7,196 nucleotides of DNA from Aequorivita sp. (GCA_002733915.1 NVXN01000012.1:65256-72451), one strand, 5' to 3'. Numbered from the stretch's first letter, positions 1 through 6,665 are shown. Program-made: numbers and translations. Notes: generated by a model not told the origin, from the sequence alone.

Positions 1-214
1 TTTTGAAATTGGGATGCGCAGGTTCGCCAAAGCGCCAGAGTTGGTCAAAAATTTGAGTTTGTTCTGTATTGTTATAATCCTGGGGTAGTGTAACCGTTTC
101 TACGGAAATGGTGCCGTCTTCATTTAAAGATGCTTTTTTGCCTTGTTGCTGGGCGGTTGCCGTAATAGCCATGCCAAGCAATAGGCTGGATAGGAGGGTA
201 GTTGTTCTTTTCAT
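1..214 (-). CDS. N-terminus of an unrecognised secreted protein (partial, cut by window edge)
   Basis: An open frame starts at the ATG complementary to 212-214 and runs without a stop off the left edge, giving 71 codons. The first 22 residues (MKRTTTLLSS..., ending ATAQQQ) form a clear signal peptide: a positively charged start, a Leu/Ala/Ile-rich core and a probable cleavage after the Ala of TATA before QQQ. The mature part is polar (KKASLNEDGTISVETV...). It contains the stretch FDQLWRFGEPAHPNF, which I cannot assign to a family. No catalytic motif or lipobox cysteine is visible, so it is probably periplasmic, outer-membrane or secreted. It is transcribed away from the LRR gene and shares a 237-base intergenic region with it. 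The call as a real gene rests on the signal peptide and the uninterrupted frame; its function is unknown. Confidence 0.75.
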   Translation of the reverse strand, partial: MKRTTTLLSSLLLGMAITATAQQQGKKASLNEDGTISVETVTLPQDYNNTEQTQIFDQLWRFGEPAHPNFK

Positions 215-396
215 CTGAATGTTTTTTTAGTAGTTCTCTTCAATAAAATTATATAAAAATATTGGTTTTCACGGAAAAGTTTGGTTGGGGCTGTGAGCTA
301 AGTAGACATAGGCACAACTAAGAAGGGTCGGAAACTGGATTGTATTCTCTAAAAAAGATTTTTTTGTTTTATATATATTAATATATTGTGCCAGTG

Positions 397-424
397 AAAC
401 AAGGGTCGGGGGTTCTTGTTTTTT
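397..424 (+). other. Weak hairpin with T-run in the LRR gene leader
   Basis: AAACAAG (397-403) pairs perfectly with CTTGTTT (415-421) around an 11-base loop and is followed by more Ts (422-424), 27 bases before the LRR start codon. The shape resembles an intrinsic terminator or attenuator, but the stem is only 7 bp with two G-C pairs, so it may be fortuitous. The G-rich loop contains the second copy of a 9-base direct repeat, AAGGGTCGG, found at 323-331 and 401-409. I see no small ORF or RNA gene between 215 and 451 that I could support. Confidence 0.25.
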
Positions 425-451
425 ATAGCTAAGTCTTAACCAAATTTTTAT

Positions 452-2233
452 ATGAAACACCTACTACTCACCCTAACTTTACTTACTTCTTTTTTTGCAA
501 GTGCGCAAATAGTTAATATACCAGATGCCAATTTTAAAAATGCATTGCTAAACCATAACCCGGTTATTGATACTAATGGGGATGGGGAGATACAGGTAAA
601 TGAGGCTATGGCAACATTTGAGATAGATGTAACAGCAAGGGGAGTTCAAAGCATATCAGGTATTGAAGCTTTTGTAAATTTGCATACCCTTGTTTGTTAT
701 TTTAATCAAATAACTGCGGTAGATCTTTCAAATAATATATTATTGCGGAATTTAGATTTAAGCTCCAATCGTTTGACAAACATAGATCTTTCCAACAATC
801 TTTTTTTGCTTGATTTGTCGTTGACCGACAATGAATTTACTACGCTCGATATTTCTTTCCTGACTGAATTGGATCATATAGCTTGTGCTTATAATGAGCT
901 GACAACATTGGATGTTACAAATAACAATGCGTTAACATCAATTCAAGTTTATAATAATATGATTGCCGAACTTGATATTTCTAATCAACCTGACTTAAGG
1001 CAATTAGGTATTGATAATAATCAATTTACTACTATTGACCTTTCCCAAAGTCCTAATTTATTGTGGTTTGATTGCAGTGATAATAATATTTCCAATCTAG
1101 ATTTTTCATCCAATCCTATCTTGTTTGATATTAAGTGCAGTAATAATTTATTATCATCTCTAGATGTTACAAATAATCCGAATTTAGGTTATTTGACATG
1201 TGAAGGAAATGCAATAAGTTCCTTGGACGTAACGCAAAATCCTGAAATAAAATTTTTATTATGCGAAGATAACCTACTAACATCCTTGGACGTTTCGCAA
1301 AACTTAAATATGGAACTTTTCCATTTCTCTAATAACCAAATATCTGAGATAGATGTGACCAATAATATTAAACTGAGACAATTTATGGGCTCAAATAATC
1401 CTGTTTCGTCAATAGATTTTACCAATAATCCAGACTTGTTAGTTATACGCTGTGATAATATGAACTTAACAAGCTTAGACTTATCCCAGAACCCATTAAT
1501 TTATTTTATAGTTTTGGATAATAACCATTTAACTGAGTTGGACATAAATAATAATCCGTTGATTGAGCAACTTTATCTAAGGAACAACAATATTACTGCT
1601 ATCGATCTTTCACAAAAAGAAGACTTGCGTCGTTTAGCGGTCAATCAGAATCCTTTGAATTTACTTGATGTAACAGAAAATCCAAATTTAGAGGGTATTG
1701 ATTTCTCTAACACCAATCTTTATGCTATGGATTTGAGCCAAAACCCACAGCTTTGTGCTGTTGAAGGCAACGATATACATAGACTGCACCATGTAAATAT
1801 AAAAAATGGCAATAATATTGAATTGACCAACCCAAACTGTTATAATGGCGAACAAATAGATTCTGGGCTCAATCTGGCCAACAATCAAAACCTATTGTAT
1901 GTATGCGTGGATAATGTAAATTTTGCTGAAGCCAATTTTACAAATGTTTCCCCTACCGCTACATTTATTGAAGACTGCGCTCTGGGAGTAAATAATTTCA
2001 AACAAACTTCCATTCATCTTTATCCAAATCCCGCCCATACTATTTTGAAAATTCAGGCCGGGAGTTCTATTTCCTCCATTGAGATTGTGAGCTTACTTGG
2101 ACAGACCTTACTTACTTCCAAAGGGAACAGTAATCGTGAACAAATTGATATTTCTAGACTTGCTGCGGGAAATTATTTTGTGCAAGTTATTGCTGGGGGT
2201 GAGCGTCAGGTTTTGCGGATAATAAAAAAATAA
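452..2233 (+). CDS. Secreted leucine-rich-repeat protein with EF-hand-like loop and T9SS type A sorting domain
   Basis: This 593-residue protein is exported and probably displayed on or released from the cell surface by the type IX secretion system. Residues 1-18 are a Sec signal peptide (FFASA before QIVNIPD). Residues 40-51 (DTNGDGEIQVNE) match a canonical EF-hand calcium loop, with D40, N42, D44, E46, Q48 and E51 at positions 1, 3, 5, 7, 9 and 12. Residues 78-434 are 17 consecutive 21-residue leucine-rich repeats, roughly LxxLxCsxNxLtsLDvsxNPxL. Residues 435-519 are a degenerate cap with Cys463, Cys485 and Cys509. Residues 520-593 are a T9SS type A C-terminal domain: LYPNPA at about 523, LLGQ, RLAAGNYFVQV and a terminal KK. 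In Bacteroidota such LRR proteins are usually binding or adhesion proteins; no enzymatic domain is visible and no ligand can be named. The start is chosen because the signal peptide begins at it. The gene stands alone, divergent from 1-214. Confidence 0.93.
   Translation: MKHLLLTLTLLTSFFASAQIVNIPDANFKNALLNHNPVIDTNGDGEIQVNEAMATFEIDVTARGVQSISGIEAFVNLHTLVCYFNQITAVDLSNNILLRNLDLSSNRLTNIDLSNNLFLLDLSLTDNEFTTLDISFLTELDHIACAYNELTTLDVTNNNALTSIQVYNNMIAELDISNQPDLRQLGIDNNQFTTIDLSQSPNLLWFDCSDNNISNLDFSSNPILFDIKCSNNLLSSLDVTNNPNLGYLTCEGNAISSLDVTQNPEIKFLLCEDNLLTSLDVSQNLNMELFHFSNNQISEIDVTNNIKLRQFMGSNNPVSSIDFTNNPDLLVIRCDNMNLTSLDLSQNPLIYFIVLDNNHLTELDINNNPLIEQLYLRNNNITAIDLSQKEDLRRLAVNQNPLNLLDVTENPNLEGIDFSNTNLYAMDLSQNPQLCAVEGNDIHRLHHVNIKNGNNIELTNPNCYNGEQIDSGLNLANNQNLLYVCVDNVNFAEANFTNVSPTATFIEDCALGVNNFKQTSIHLYPNPAHTILKIQAGSSISSIEIVSLLGQTLLTSKGNSNREQIDISRLAAGNYFVQVIAGGERQVLRIIKK
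683..1753 (+). repeat. Tandem array of 17 x 63-bp units encoding 21-residue LRRs
   Basis: Counting the translated protein in steps of 21 from residue 78 to 434 gives 17 units with no insertion or deletion. Each carries an LD[VLIF][ST] core and most end in NNPxL or QNPxL. The DNA copies have diverged strongly, so the array is old at nucleotide level although protein periodicity is exact. Cysteine occupies the fifth position in several units (for example Cys82 and the units with IAC, FDC, IKC, LTC, LLC and IRC), where other units have Leu, Ile, Val, Phe or Gly. This would stack a partial cysteine ladder inside the solenoid (inference from LRR structure). Confidence 0.9.
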
Positions 2234-2278
2234 ACCACCTACCCGTTAACTAAAGTTGACATCCCTTTTGGCTAGGGC

Positions 2279-2339
2279 GGGGATCACCCTCCCCAGGTGC
2301 TTCACAATCATTCTTTCCTTTTGAAGTGAAGGGGGGGTG
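2279..2339 (+). other. GC-rich intergenic element with two mutually exclusive hairpins
   Basis: In an otherwise AT-rich gap, GGGGA (2279-2283) can pair with TCCCC (2290-2294) around six bases. Alternatively CACCCTCCC (2285-2293) can pair with the G-tract GGGGGGGTG (2331-2339), with one G-T wobble, enclosing a second stem of CTTCAC (2300-2305) with GTGAAG (2326-2331). The two folds compete for 2290-2293. The 7-mer GGTGCTT occurs at both 2296-2302 and 2336-2342. No T-run follows, so it is not a standard intrinsic terminator. It could act as the 3' end of the LRR transcript, be a structured leader for the peptidase, or be an intergenic repeat; the sequence alone does not decide. Confidence 0.4.
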
Positions 2340-2351
2340 CTTATATCATTC

Positions 2352-2366
2352 TTAACAAAAAGTTAA
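2352..2366. promoter_or_regulatory. Perfect small palindrome, possible operator upstream of the S46 peptidase
   Basis: TTAAC (2352-2356) and GTTAA (2362-2366) form a perfect inverted repeat around AAAAA, about 130 bases before the peptidase start. Symmetry and position are compatible with a dimeric regulator site. AT-rich DNA yields such short palindromes by chance, so the call is tentative. Downstream of it TATATTTA (2415-2422) is one base off the Bacteroidota -7 consensus TAnnTTTG, but I found no matching -33 TTTG at the right distance. Confidence 0.25.
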
Positions 2367-2495
2367 AATTGCTCTTTTCGGTAACGTTGACGCAGTTTAA
2401 AAGACGAATCAGTCTATATTTACCTGCCGATAAATTTTAGTGCATACTGCCACATATTTATCGAGATATTACTAATAAAAAAATTTCTTTTACTA

Positions 2496-4637
2496 ATGAA
2501 AAAACTTATTCTTTCCTTTTTACTTGCTGCCTTTGTATTGCCTCTTCAGGCCAATGAGGGTATGTGGTTTTTAATGCATATTGAACGTTTGAATTATCGC
2601 GATATGCAAAAAATGGGGCTACAGCTTACGCCCGAAGAAATTTACAGTATCAACAATTCCAGCCTTAAGGATGCAATAGTCCAATTTAATCGTGGTTGTA
2701 CTGCTGAAATTATTTCAGGAAGTGGTTTGGTACTTACCAACCATCACTGCGGCTATAGCCAAATTGCAGAACTTTCCACAGCTGAAAATGATTACTTAAC
2801 CAATGGGTTTTGGGCAGGGAACTATATCGAGGAATTAAAGCCAAAAAAACTTTCCGTTCGCTTTTTTGTACGTATGGACGATGTTTCAAAACGTATTTTG
2901 ACTTTGCTTAACGGGAAGATGACAGAGGCAGAGCGCGAAGCAACCATAAACAAGGAAATTGCCAAGATTGAGCAGGAAAACAACGAGGGCGGTAAATATA
3001 CAGTTTCGGTAAAATCTTTTTATCAGGGTAATGAGTTTTACTACTTCGTTTACCAAGATTATAATGATGTGCGTTTGGTAGGAACACCACCGGCAAACAT
3101 CGGAAAATTCGGTGGCGACACCGACAATTGGGAATGGCCACGCCACACGGGCGATTTTTCACTTTTCAGGGTTTATGCCGATAAAGATGGAAATCCTGCG
3201 GAATATTCGCCCAATAATGTACCGTTGAAACCAAAATACCACTTAACCACAAGTCTTAAAGGATTTGAGGAAAATGATTTTGCAATGATTATGGGCTATC
3301 CGGGAAGAACAAACCGTTGGATGCCTGCAGGCGGAATTCAGCAAAATGTGGAATACGCTTATCCTGCTTGGGTGGAAGCTTCAAAAACGTCCATGGATGT
3401 TATGAAGAAATATATGGACAAGGATCAGCAAGTAAAACTTGACTATGCCTCAAGTTATGCCTCTATTGCCAATTATTGGAAAAATCGCCAGGGAATGATA
3501 GATGCGCTTACGCAACATAAAACTGCGGAAAGCAAACGAAAGGACGAAAAAGCTTTCCAGAAATGGGCTGCCAAAAAAGGTAATGAAAAGTATGCGGATG
3601 TGATACCCGTTATCAATAACTACTATAAAAATACCAATAAGGCTAGTGCACACGACAATTACTTGGGCTTGTTGTTGCGTACTCGTATGGCAACCATTCC
3701 ATACCGATTGGGCAATGCACTGGATTATTATTTACAACAAAACGAAGCAAAACAAGCTGAGGTTAAGCCACAGCTAGAGGCGGAGATTAATGACCTTTAT
3801 GAGGGTATCTATATGCCTTTAGAAAAAGATGTGCTTGCCGCCCAGTTGAAGCTTTATTCCACCAAAGCTGAAAATATTGCACCTATGGTAGCGCGCATTG
3901 CAACTGCCAATAATAAAAGTGAAGCGGGTTGGAACAACTATTTAAACACCGCCTTTGAGAACAGTATTTTCCAATCAAAGGAAAAGGTAGAAGCCTTTAT
4001 GGCAAATCCCGACGCTGAAGTTTTACGGAATGATCCTTTGTTCCAACTTTCTACAGATTTACTGAAGCGCTACCGCTATGAGTCTGAAGAAGAAAAGCAA
4101 TTGAACAATGATTTTGAGCGTTCCTACCGCCTGATGGTACAAGGTATGCGAGAGATGAATCCAGATGCCAAATACTATCCCGATGCAAACAGCACCCTGC
4201 GTTTAACGTACGGAAAGGTGATTGCGTTACCAGCAGACAAGCGAAATGATGCAGTAAAAAATTATTACACAACTTTAAAGGGAACCATTGCAAAATACCA
4301 ACCGGGCGATGATGAATTTGATATGCCGCAAAAATTGATAGACTTATATGAGAAAAAAGATTTTGGTCAATATGCTGATGATGACGGCTATTTGCCAGTA
4401 AACTTTTTAACAGATAACGATATTACCGGCGGAAACTCAGGTTCGCCTGTATTGAACGGCAAAGGAGAATTAATTGGTTTGGCTTTTGATGGAAACATTG
4501 AAGCGATGGCGGGCGACGTTATTTTTGACGATCAACTGCAACGCACCATCAATGTAGATATACGCTATGTACTGTTTTTAATAGACAAGTTTGCAGGAGC
4601 GAGCCACATTATTGATGAATTGACGATAGTGAAATAA
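2496..4637 (+). CDS. dpp7: Family S46 serine dipeptidyl-peptidase, DPP7-like
   Basis: This is a periplasmic exopeptidase that removes dipeptides from the N-terminus of peptides, feeding amino-acid catabolism. It has 713 residues, close to the usual 700-720 of the family. Residues 1-19 are a signal peptide ending LQA before NEGMW. The chymotrypsin-like catalytic residues are His84 in TNHHCGY, Asp220 in WPRHTGDF and Ser648 in TGGNSGSP. Asn211, Trp212 (DTDNWEW) and Asp665 (AFDGN) match the residues that hold the substrate's free amino group in characterised S46 enzymes, at the expected spacing. Residues about 280-575 form the helical insert typical of the family. The mature protein has only two cysteines, Cys68 and Cys85, which could form a disulfide. 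Residue 666, 18 positions after the catalytic Ser, is Gly, as in DPP7 (broad, hydrophobic P1); DPP11 enzymes carry Arg or Ser there for Asp/Glu P1. The gene is monocistronic, with its own terminator downstream. Confidence 0.96.
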   Translation: MKKLILSFLLAAFVLPLQANEGMWFLMHIERLNYRDMQKMGLQLTPEEIYSINNSSLKDAIVQFNRGCTAEIISGSGLVLTNHHCGYSQIAELSTAENDYLTNGFWAGNYIEELKPKKLSVRFFVRMDDVSKRILTLLNGKMTEAEREATINKEIAKIEQENNEGGKYTVSVKSFYQGNEFYYFVYQDYNDVRLVGTPPANIGKFGGDTDNWEWPRHTGDFSLFRVYADKDGNPAEYSPNNVPLKPKYHLTTSLKGFEENDFAMIMGYPGRTNRWMPAGGIQQNVEYAYPAWVEASKTSMDVMKKYMDKDQQVKLDYASSYASIANYWKNRQGMIDALTQHKTAESKRKDEKAFQKWAAKKGNEKYADVIPVINNYYKNTNKASAHDNYLGLLLRTRMATIPYRLGNALDYYLQQNEAKQAEVKPQLEAEINDLYEGIYMPLEKDVLAAQLKLYSTKAENIAPMVARIATANNKSEAGWNNYLNTAFENSIFQSKEKVEAFMANPDAEVLRNDPLFQLSTDLLKRYRYESEEEKQLNNDFERSYRLMVQGMREMNPDAKYYPDANSTLRLTYGKVIALPADKRNDAVKNYYTTLKGTIAKYQPGDDEFDMPQKLIDLYEKKDFGQYADDDGYLPVNFLTDNDITGGNSGSPVLNGKGELIGLAFDGNIEAMAGDVIFDDQLQRTINVDIRYVLFLIDKFAGASHIIDELTIVK

Positions 4638-4665
4638 ATTTAATGTAGCGAATATGGCTACTTTC

Positions 4666-4705
4666 AAAAACCCGCAGTTCAACGCTATGTGAACTGTGGG
4701 TTTTT
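4666..4705 (+). terminator. Strong rho-independent terminator after the S46 peptidase
   Basis: AAAAACCCGCAGTTCA (4666-4681) pairs over 16 positions with 4690-4705, with one G-T wobble and an 8-base loop (4682-4689). The 3' arm ends in TTTTT and is followed by AGTTTT. It starts 28 bases after the peptidase stop. The A-tract before and T-tract after also allow function on the opposite strand. It separates the peptidase transcript from the hydrolase gene at 4779. Confidence 0.92.
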
Positions 4706-4778
4706 AGTTTTAAGGATTTTTAATTTTCGAGATAAAAATTCTATTTATCACATACATTAGAAACGAAACTTTTTATAA

Positions 4779-5747
4779 ATGAAGTATCTACAAACAATAG
4801 GGCTTTTGGCAGTTTTGATCTTTTTCACAAGTTGTGAGAAAGAATATATGAAATACACTAAAAAGCCAGAATATATTACAAATCCAAAGCCGGGGTACAA
4901 AACCTATTTTGAAGCTTATGATAAGGCGCTTGCGCTGTGGGATATTGATTATGACGAACTCTATATTCCTACCTCATACGGAACTGCTCACGTGGTAGTA
5001 AGTGGCCCAAGAAATGGTGAGCCTTTGGTTCTGCTACACGGGATGAATGCGAGCTCTACCATGTGGTATCCGAATGCAAAAGCGTTTTCTAAGAACTACC
5101 GTATTTTTGCGATTGATTTAATTATAGAGCCAGGGAAATCATTTAAAACAGCCATTTTTGATGATTTGGGTGATATTACTGCCTGGTATGAAGAAATATT
5201 TAAGGAGTTGAAACTAGAATCCTATCATTTAATAGGGGCATCCCGTGGAGGTTGGATAGCGGTAAATTTGGCATTGCACAATCAAGAAAAGATAAAAAGC
5301 ATGGTACTGTTAAGTCCTGCGCAGACTTTTATTTGGATTAGGCCCAGTGTAGGGTTGCTAAAAAATATAGTAAATCTATTTTCTTCTCCTGAAAAACAAG
5401 TAGCGAGTTACTTGGAAACACTTTCCACCAAACCTGGAAATATACATAAGAACTATTTGGAGCAGTATTATATGAATACTAAAAAAGACTCTATAAATAC
5501 TTTTATGATAGATATGATGCCATTTGCCAATAAGGAACTACAGACTTTGCGAATGCCCGTGTTGGTTTTAATAGGTGACAACGATATGATAAATAATGAA
5601 AAAACAATTAAGTTGACTAATGAAGTTTTGCCTAATGGCAAGGGGGAAATTGTCTCAAATGCTGGGCATTTTTTATCTATCGATCAAGCAACAGCCGTTA
5701 ATAAAAAAATATTGGATTTTTTAGAAAGTACTAATAATGCTAAGTGA
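4779..5747 (+). CDS. Alpha/beta-hydrolase lipoprotein, carboxylesterase NP-like
   Basis: This is a 322-residue serine hydrolase that probably cleaves a carboxylic ester; the substrate is unknown. Residues 1-19 are a lipoprotein signal (LLAVLIFFTSC), with Cys19 the predicted lipidated residue, so the enzyme is membrane-anchored. The fold landmarks are in order: oxyanion-hole motif LLHGMN (85-90), nucleophile elbow GASRGG with Ser155, probable acid Asp269 in GDNDM (Asp267 is the alternative), and His297 in NAGHF. The stretches LLHG...SSTMWYPNA, IDLI and LLSPAQTF, together with NAGHFLSIDQ, recall from memory the Bacillus carboxylesterase NP (naproxen esterase) group. Residues 20-70 are an extra N-terminal linker absent from cytosolic relatives (inference). 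The residues after Cys are EKEY, partly like the K-(D/E)(D/E) surface-export signal of some Flavobacteriaceae lipoproteins. It follows the terminator at 4666-4705 and converges on pldA. Confidence is high for the fold and lipoprotein signal, low for the substrate. Confidence 0.9.
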   Translation: MKYLQTIGLLAVLIFFTSCEKEYMKYTKKPEYITNPKPGYKTYFEAYDKALALWDIDYDELYIPTSYGTAHVVVSGPRNGEPLVLLHGMNASSTMWYPNAKAFSKNYRIFAIDLIIEPGKSFKTAIFDDLGDITAWYEEIFKELKLESYHLIGASRGGWIAVNLALHNQEKIKSMVLLSPAQTFIWIRPSVGLLKNIVNLFSSPEKQVASYLETLSTKPGNIHKNYLEQYYMNTKKDSINTFMIDMMPFANKELQTLRMPVLVLIGDNDMINNEKTIKLTNEVLPNGKGEIVSNAGHFLSIDQATAVNKKILDFLESTNNAK

Positions 5748-5771
5748 CCCATATAAATTGGCTTTAAAAAA

Positions 5772-6665
5772 TTAATACAAAGAAAGGCCAAGGCCAAAAG
5801 TAGTTTGATTGTGGTTGTAATCTATCATACTTTCACCATAGCCTGTAAATACTTGCGCGTGTATTTTTAGATTTTTAATCACTCTGTAAGAATAATCCAA
5901 TCTTGCACTCCCATGATTGTTTGAACCATCTCTTAGCGAATGGCGTGTTGCGAATTGAAAATCGTGTCTTCCTTGGGCGTAACTAAAACTTAATTCTGCA
6001 CGGCCCATATATTCCTCAATATCTGGATTATCGTCATTTTCTTCATCTTCTGGCAGACGAATCCAAGGTTTTAAAACTATCTGGAGCTGGTCGATTTCCC
6101 ATCCTGCCTGAAAAATTATTCTGTTCCAGCTTCGGCTTAGCGGATTGGAGCGGCCATTGCTTTCGTGGTTTAACCCAACTCCCATAAAAACTCCTTTAAA
6201 AATTCCAATTTTGTAGCGCGTACCAAACAGTATAAACGCCTCGGGCTGATAGTTAGTTTCACGGAAAGGTCTAGAAAGTTCGTTGTTATATAATTGCCAG
6301 CGCGAACTTTGTGTATAAGCACCCCAAACATCGCCACCTATCTCTTTTCCTAGAATGTTGTGTATCATTTTTGTTTTAAAACTTATTTGAAATTTCAATT
6401 CAGAAGCATTGTATTTAATGGGCTCAGAGACCCTATTGTTTGGATTACTACTGCTGGGAGCTTTATTTACATTAGTACTATAATTTGCGAAGAGAATATA
6501 AACCGGCTTGTAGGGCAACAACCTAAAATCTACCTTTTTGGAACGGGCTATGGAGTCTAACTGCCAAGTTTCTGTTAGTGATGGATATTGGGTTTTGTTT
6601 TGTGCAAAAGAACCTGGTATATAAGCTAAAGAAAGTACTAGTATAAGATACGCTTTGAAATTCAT
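5772..6665 (-). CDS. pldA: Outer-membrane phospholipase A (PldA/OMPLA)
   Basis: This 297-residue outer-membrane beta-barrel enzyme hydrolyses acyl ester bonds of phospholipids with calcium. In Escherichia coli it acts on phospholipids misplaced in the outer leaflet and is activated by dimerisation. Residues 1-21 are a signal peptide (SLAYIPGSFA before QNK). The family signature is intact: NHESNGRSNP, then SRSWNR, gives His167, Ser169 and Asn181, the same 2- and 12-residue spacing as the E. coli His142-Ser144-Asn156 triad. Arg172 and Ser177 fall at the same offset (25) as the E. coli calcium ligands Arg147 and Ser152. DDNPDIEEYMG (about 211-221) and GYGESMIDYNHNQT (275-288) are further conserved family blocks. 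The protein ends in an aromatic residue (LSLY), as expected for barrel assembly. Differences are Glu168 for the usual Gln, Asn174 for Asp, and an acidic loop PEDEENDDNPDIEE. The start at 6665 is fixed by the signal peptide. The stop lies 24 bases from the convergent hydrolase stop. Confidence 0.96.
   Translation of the reverse strand: MNFKAYLILVLSLAYIPGSFAQNKTQYPSLTETWQLDSIARSKKVDFRLLPYKPVYILFANYSTNVNKAPSSSNPNNRVSEPIKYNASELKFQISFKTKMIHNILGKEIGGDVWGAYTQSSRWQLYNNELSRPFRETNYQPEAFILFGTRYKIGIFKGVFMGVGLNHESNGRSNPLSRSWNRIIFQAGWEIDQLQIVLKPWIRLPEDEENDDNPDIEEYMGRAELSFSYAQGRHDFQFATRHSLRDGSNNHGSARLDYSYRVIKNLKIHAQVFTGYGESMIDYNHNQTTFGLGLSLY

Noticed and set aside
269..460. 63-codon minus-strand open frame in the gap before the LRR gene
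   Set aside because: It overlaps the LRR start, has no recognisable domain or signal, and lies in low-complexity AT-rich intergenic DNA. Chance is the simpler explanation.
1189..1888. Minus-strand open frames antisense to the LRR repeats (1189-1425 and 1688-1888)
   Set aside because: They are shadows of a repeat array with biased codons on the other strand. The LRR frame is fully supported by its domains.
2234..2495. Possible small protein gene or tRNA in the LRR-S46 gap
   Set aside because: I found no start-stop frame with a plausible protein and no cloverleaf. Only the hairpins and the palindrome are supportable.
2886..4293. Minus-strand open frames inside the S46 peptidase gene (2886-3146, 2908-3162, 3450-3653, 4051-4293)
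   Set aside because: The S46 frame is intact with all catalytic residues. The antisense translations show no family features.
5758..5791. Imperfect inverted repeat TTGGCTTT / AAAGGCCAA between the convergent hydrolase and pldA genes, considered as a bidirectional terminator
   Set aside because: It has a bulge, a 17-base loop and no proper T-run on either side, and one arm lies in the pldA coding sequence. Too weak to annotate.
6360..6560. Plus-strand open frame antisense to pldA
   Set aside because: It lies entirely inside the well-supported pldA gene, opposite its N-terminal half.
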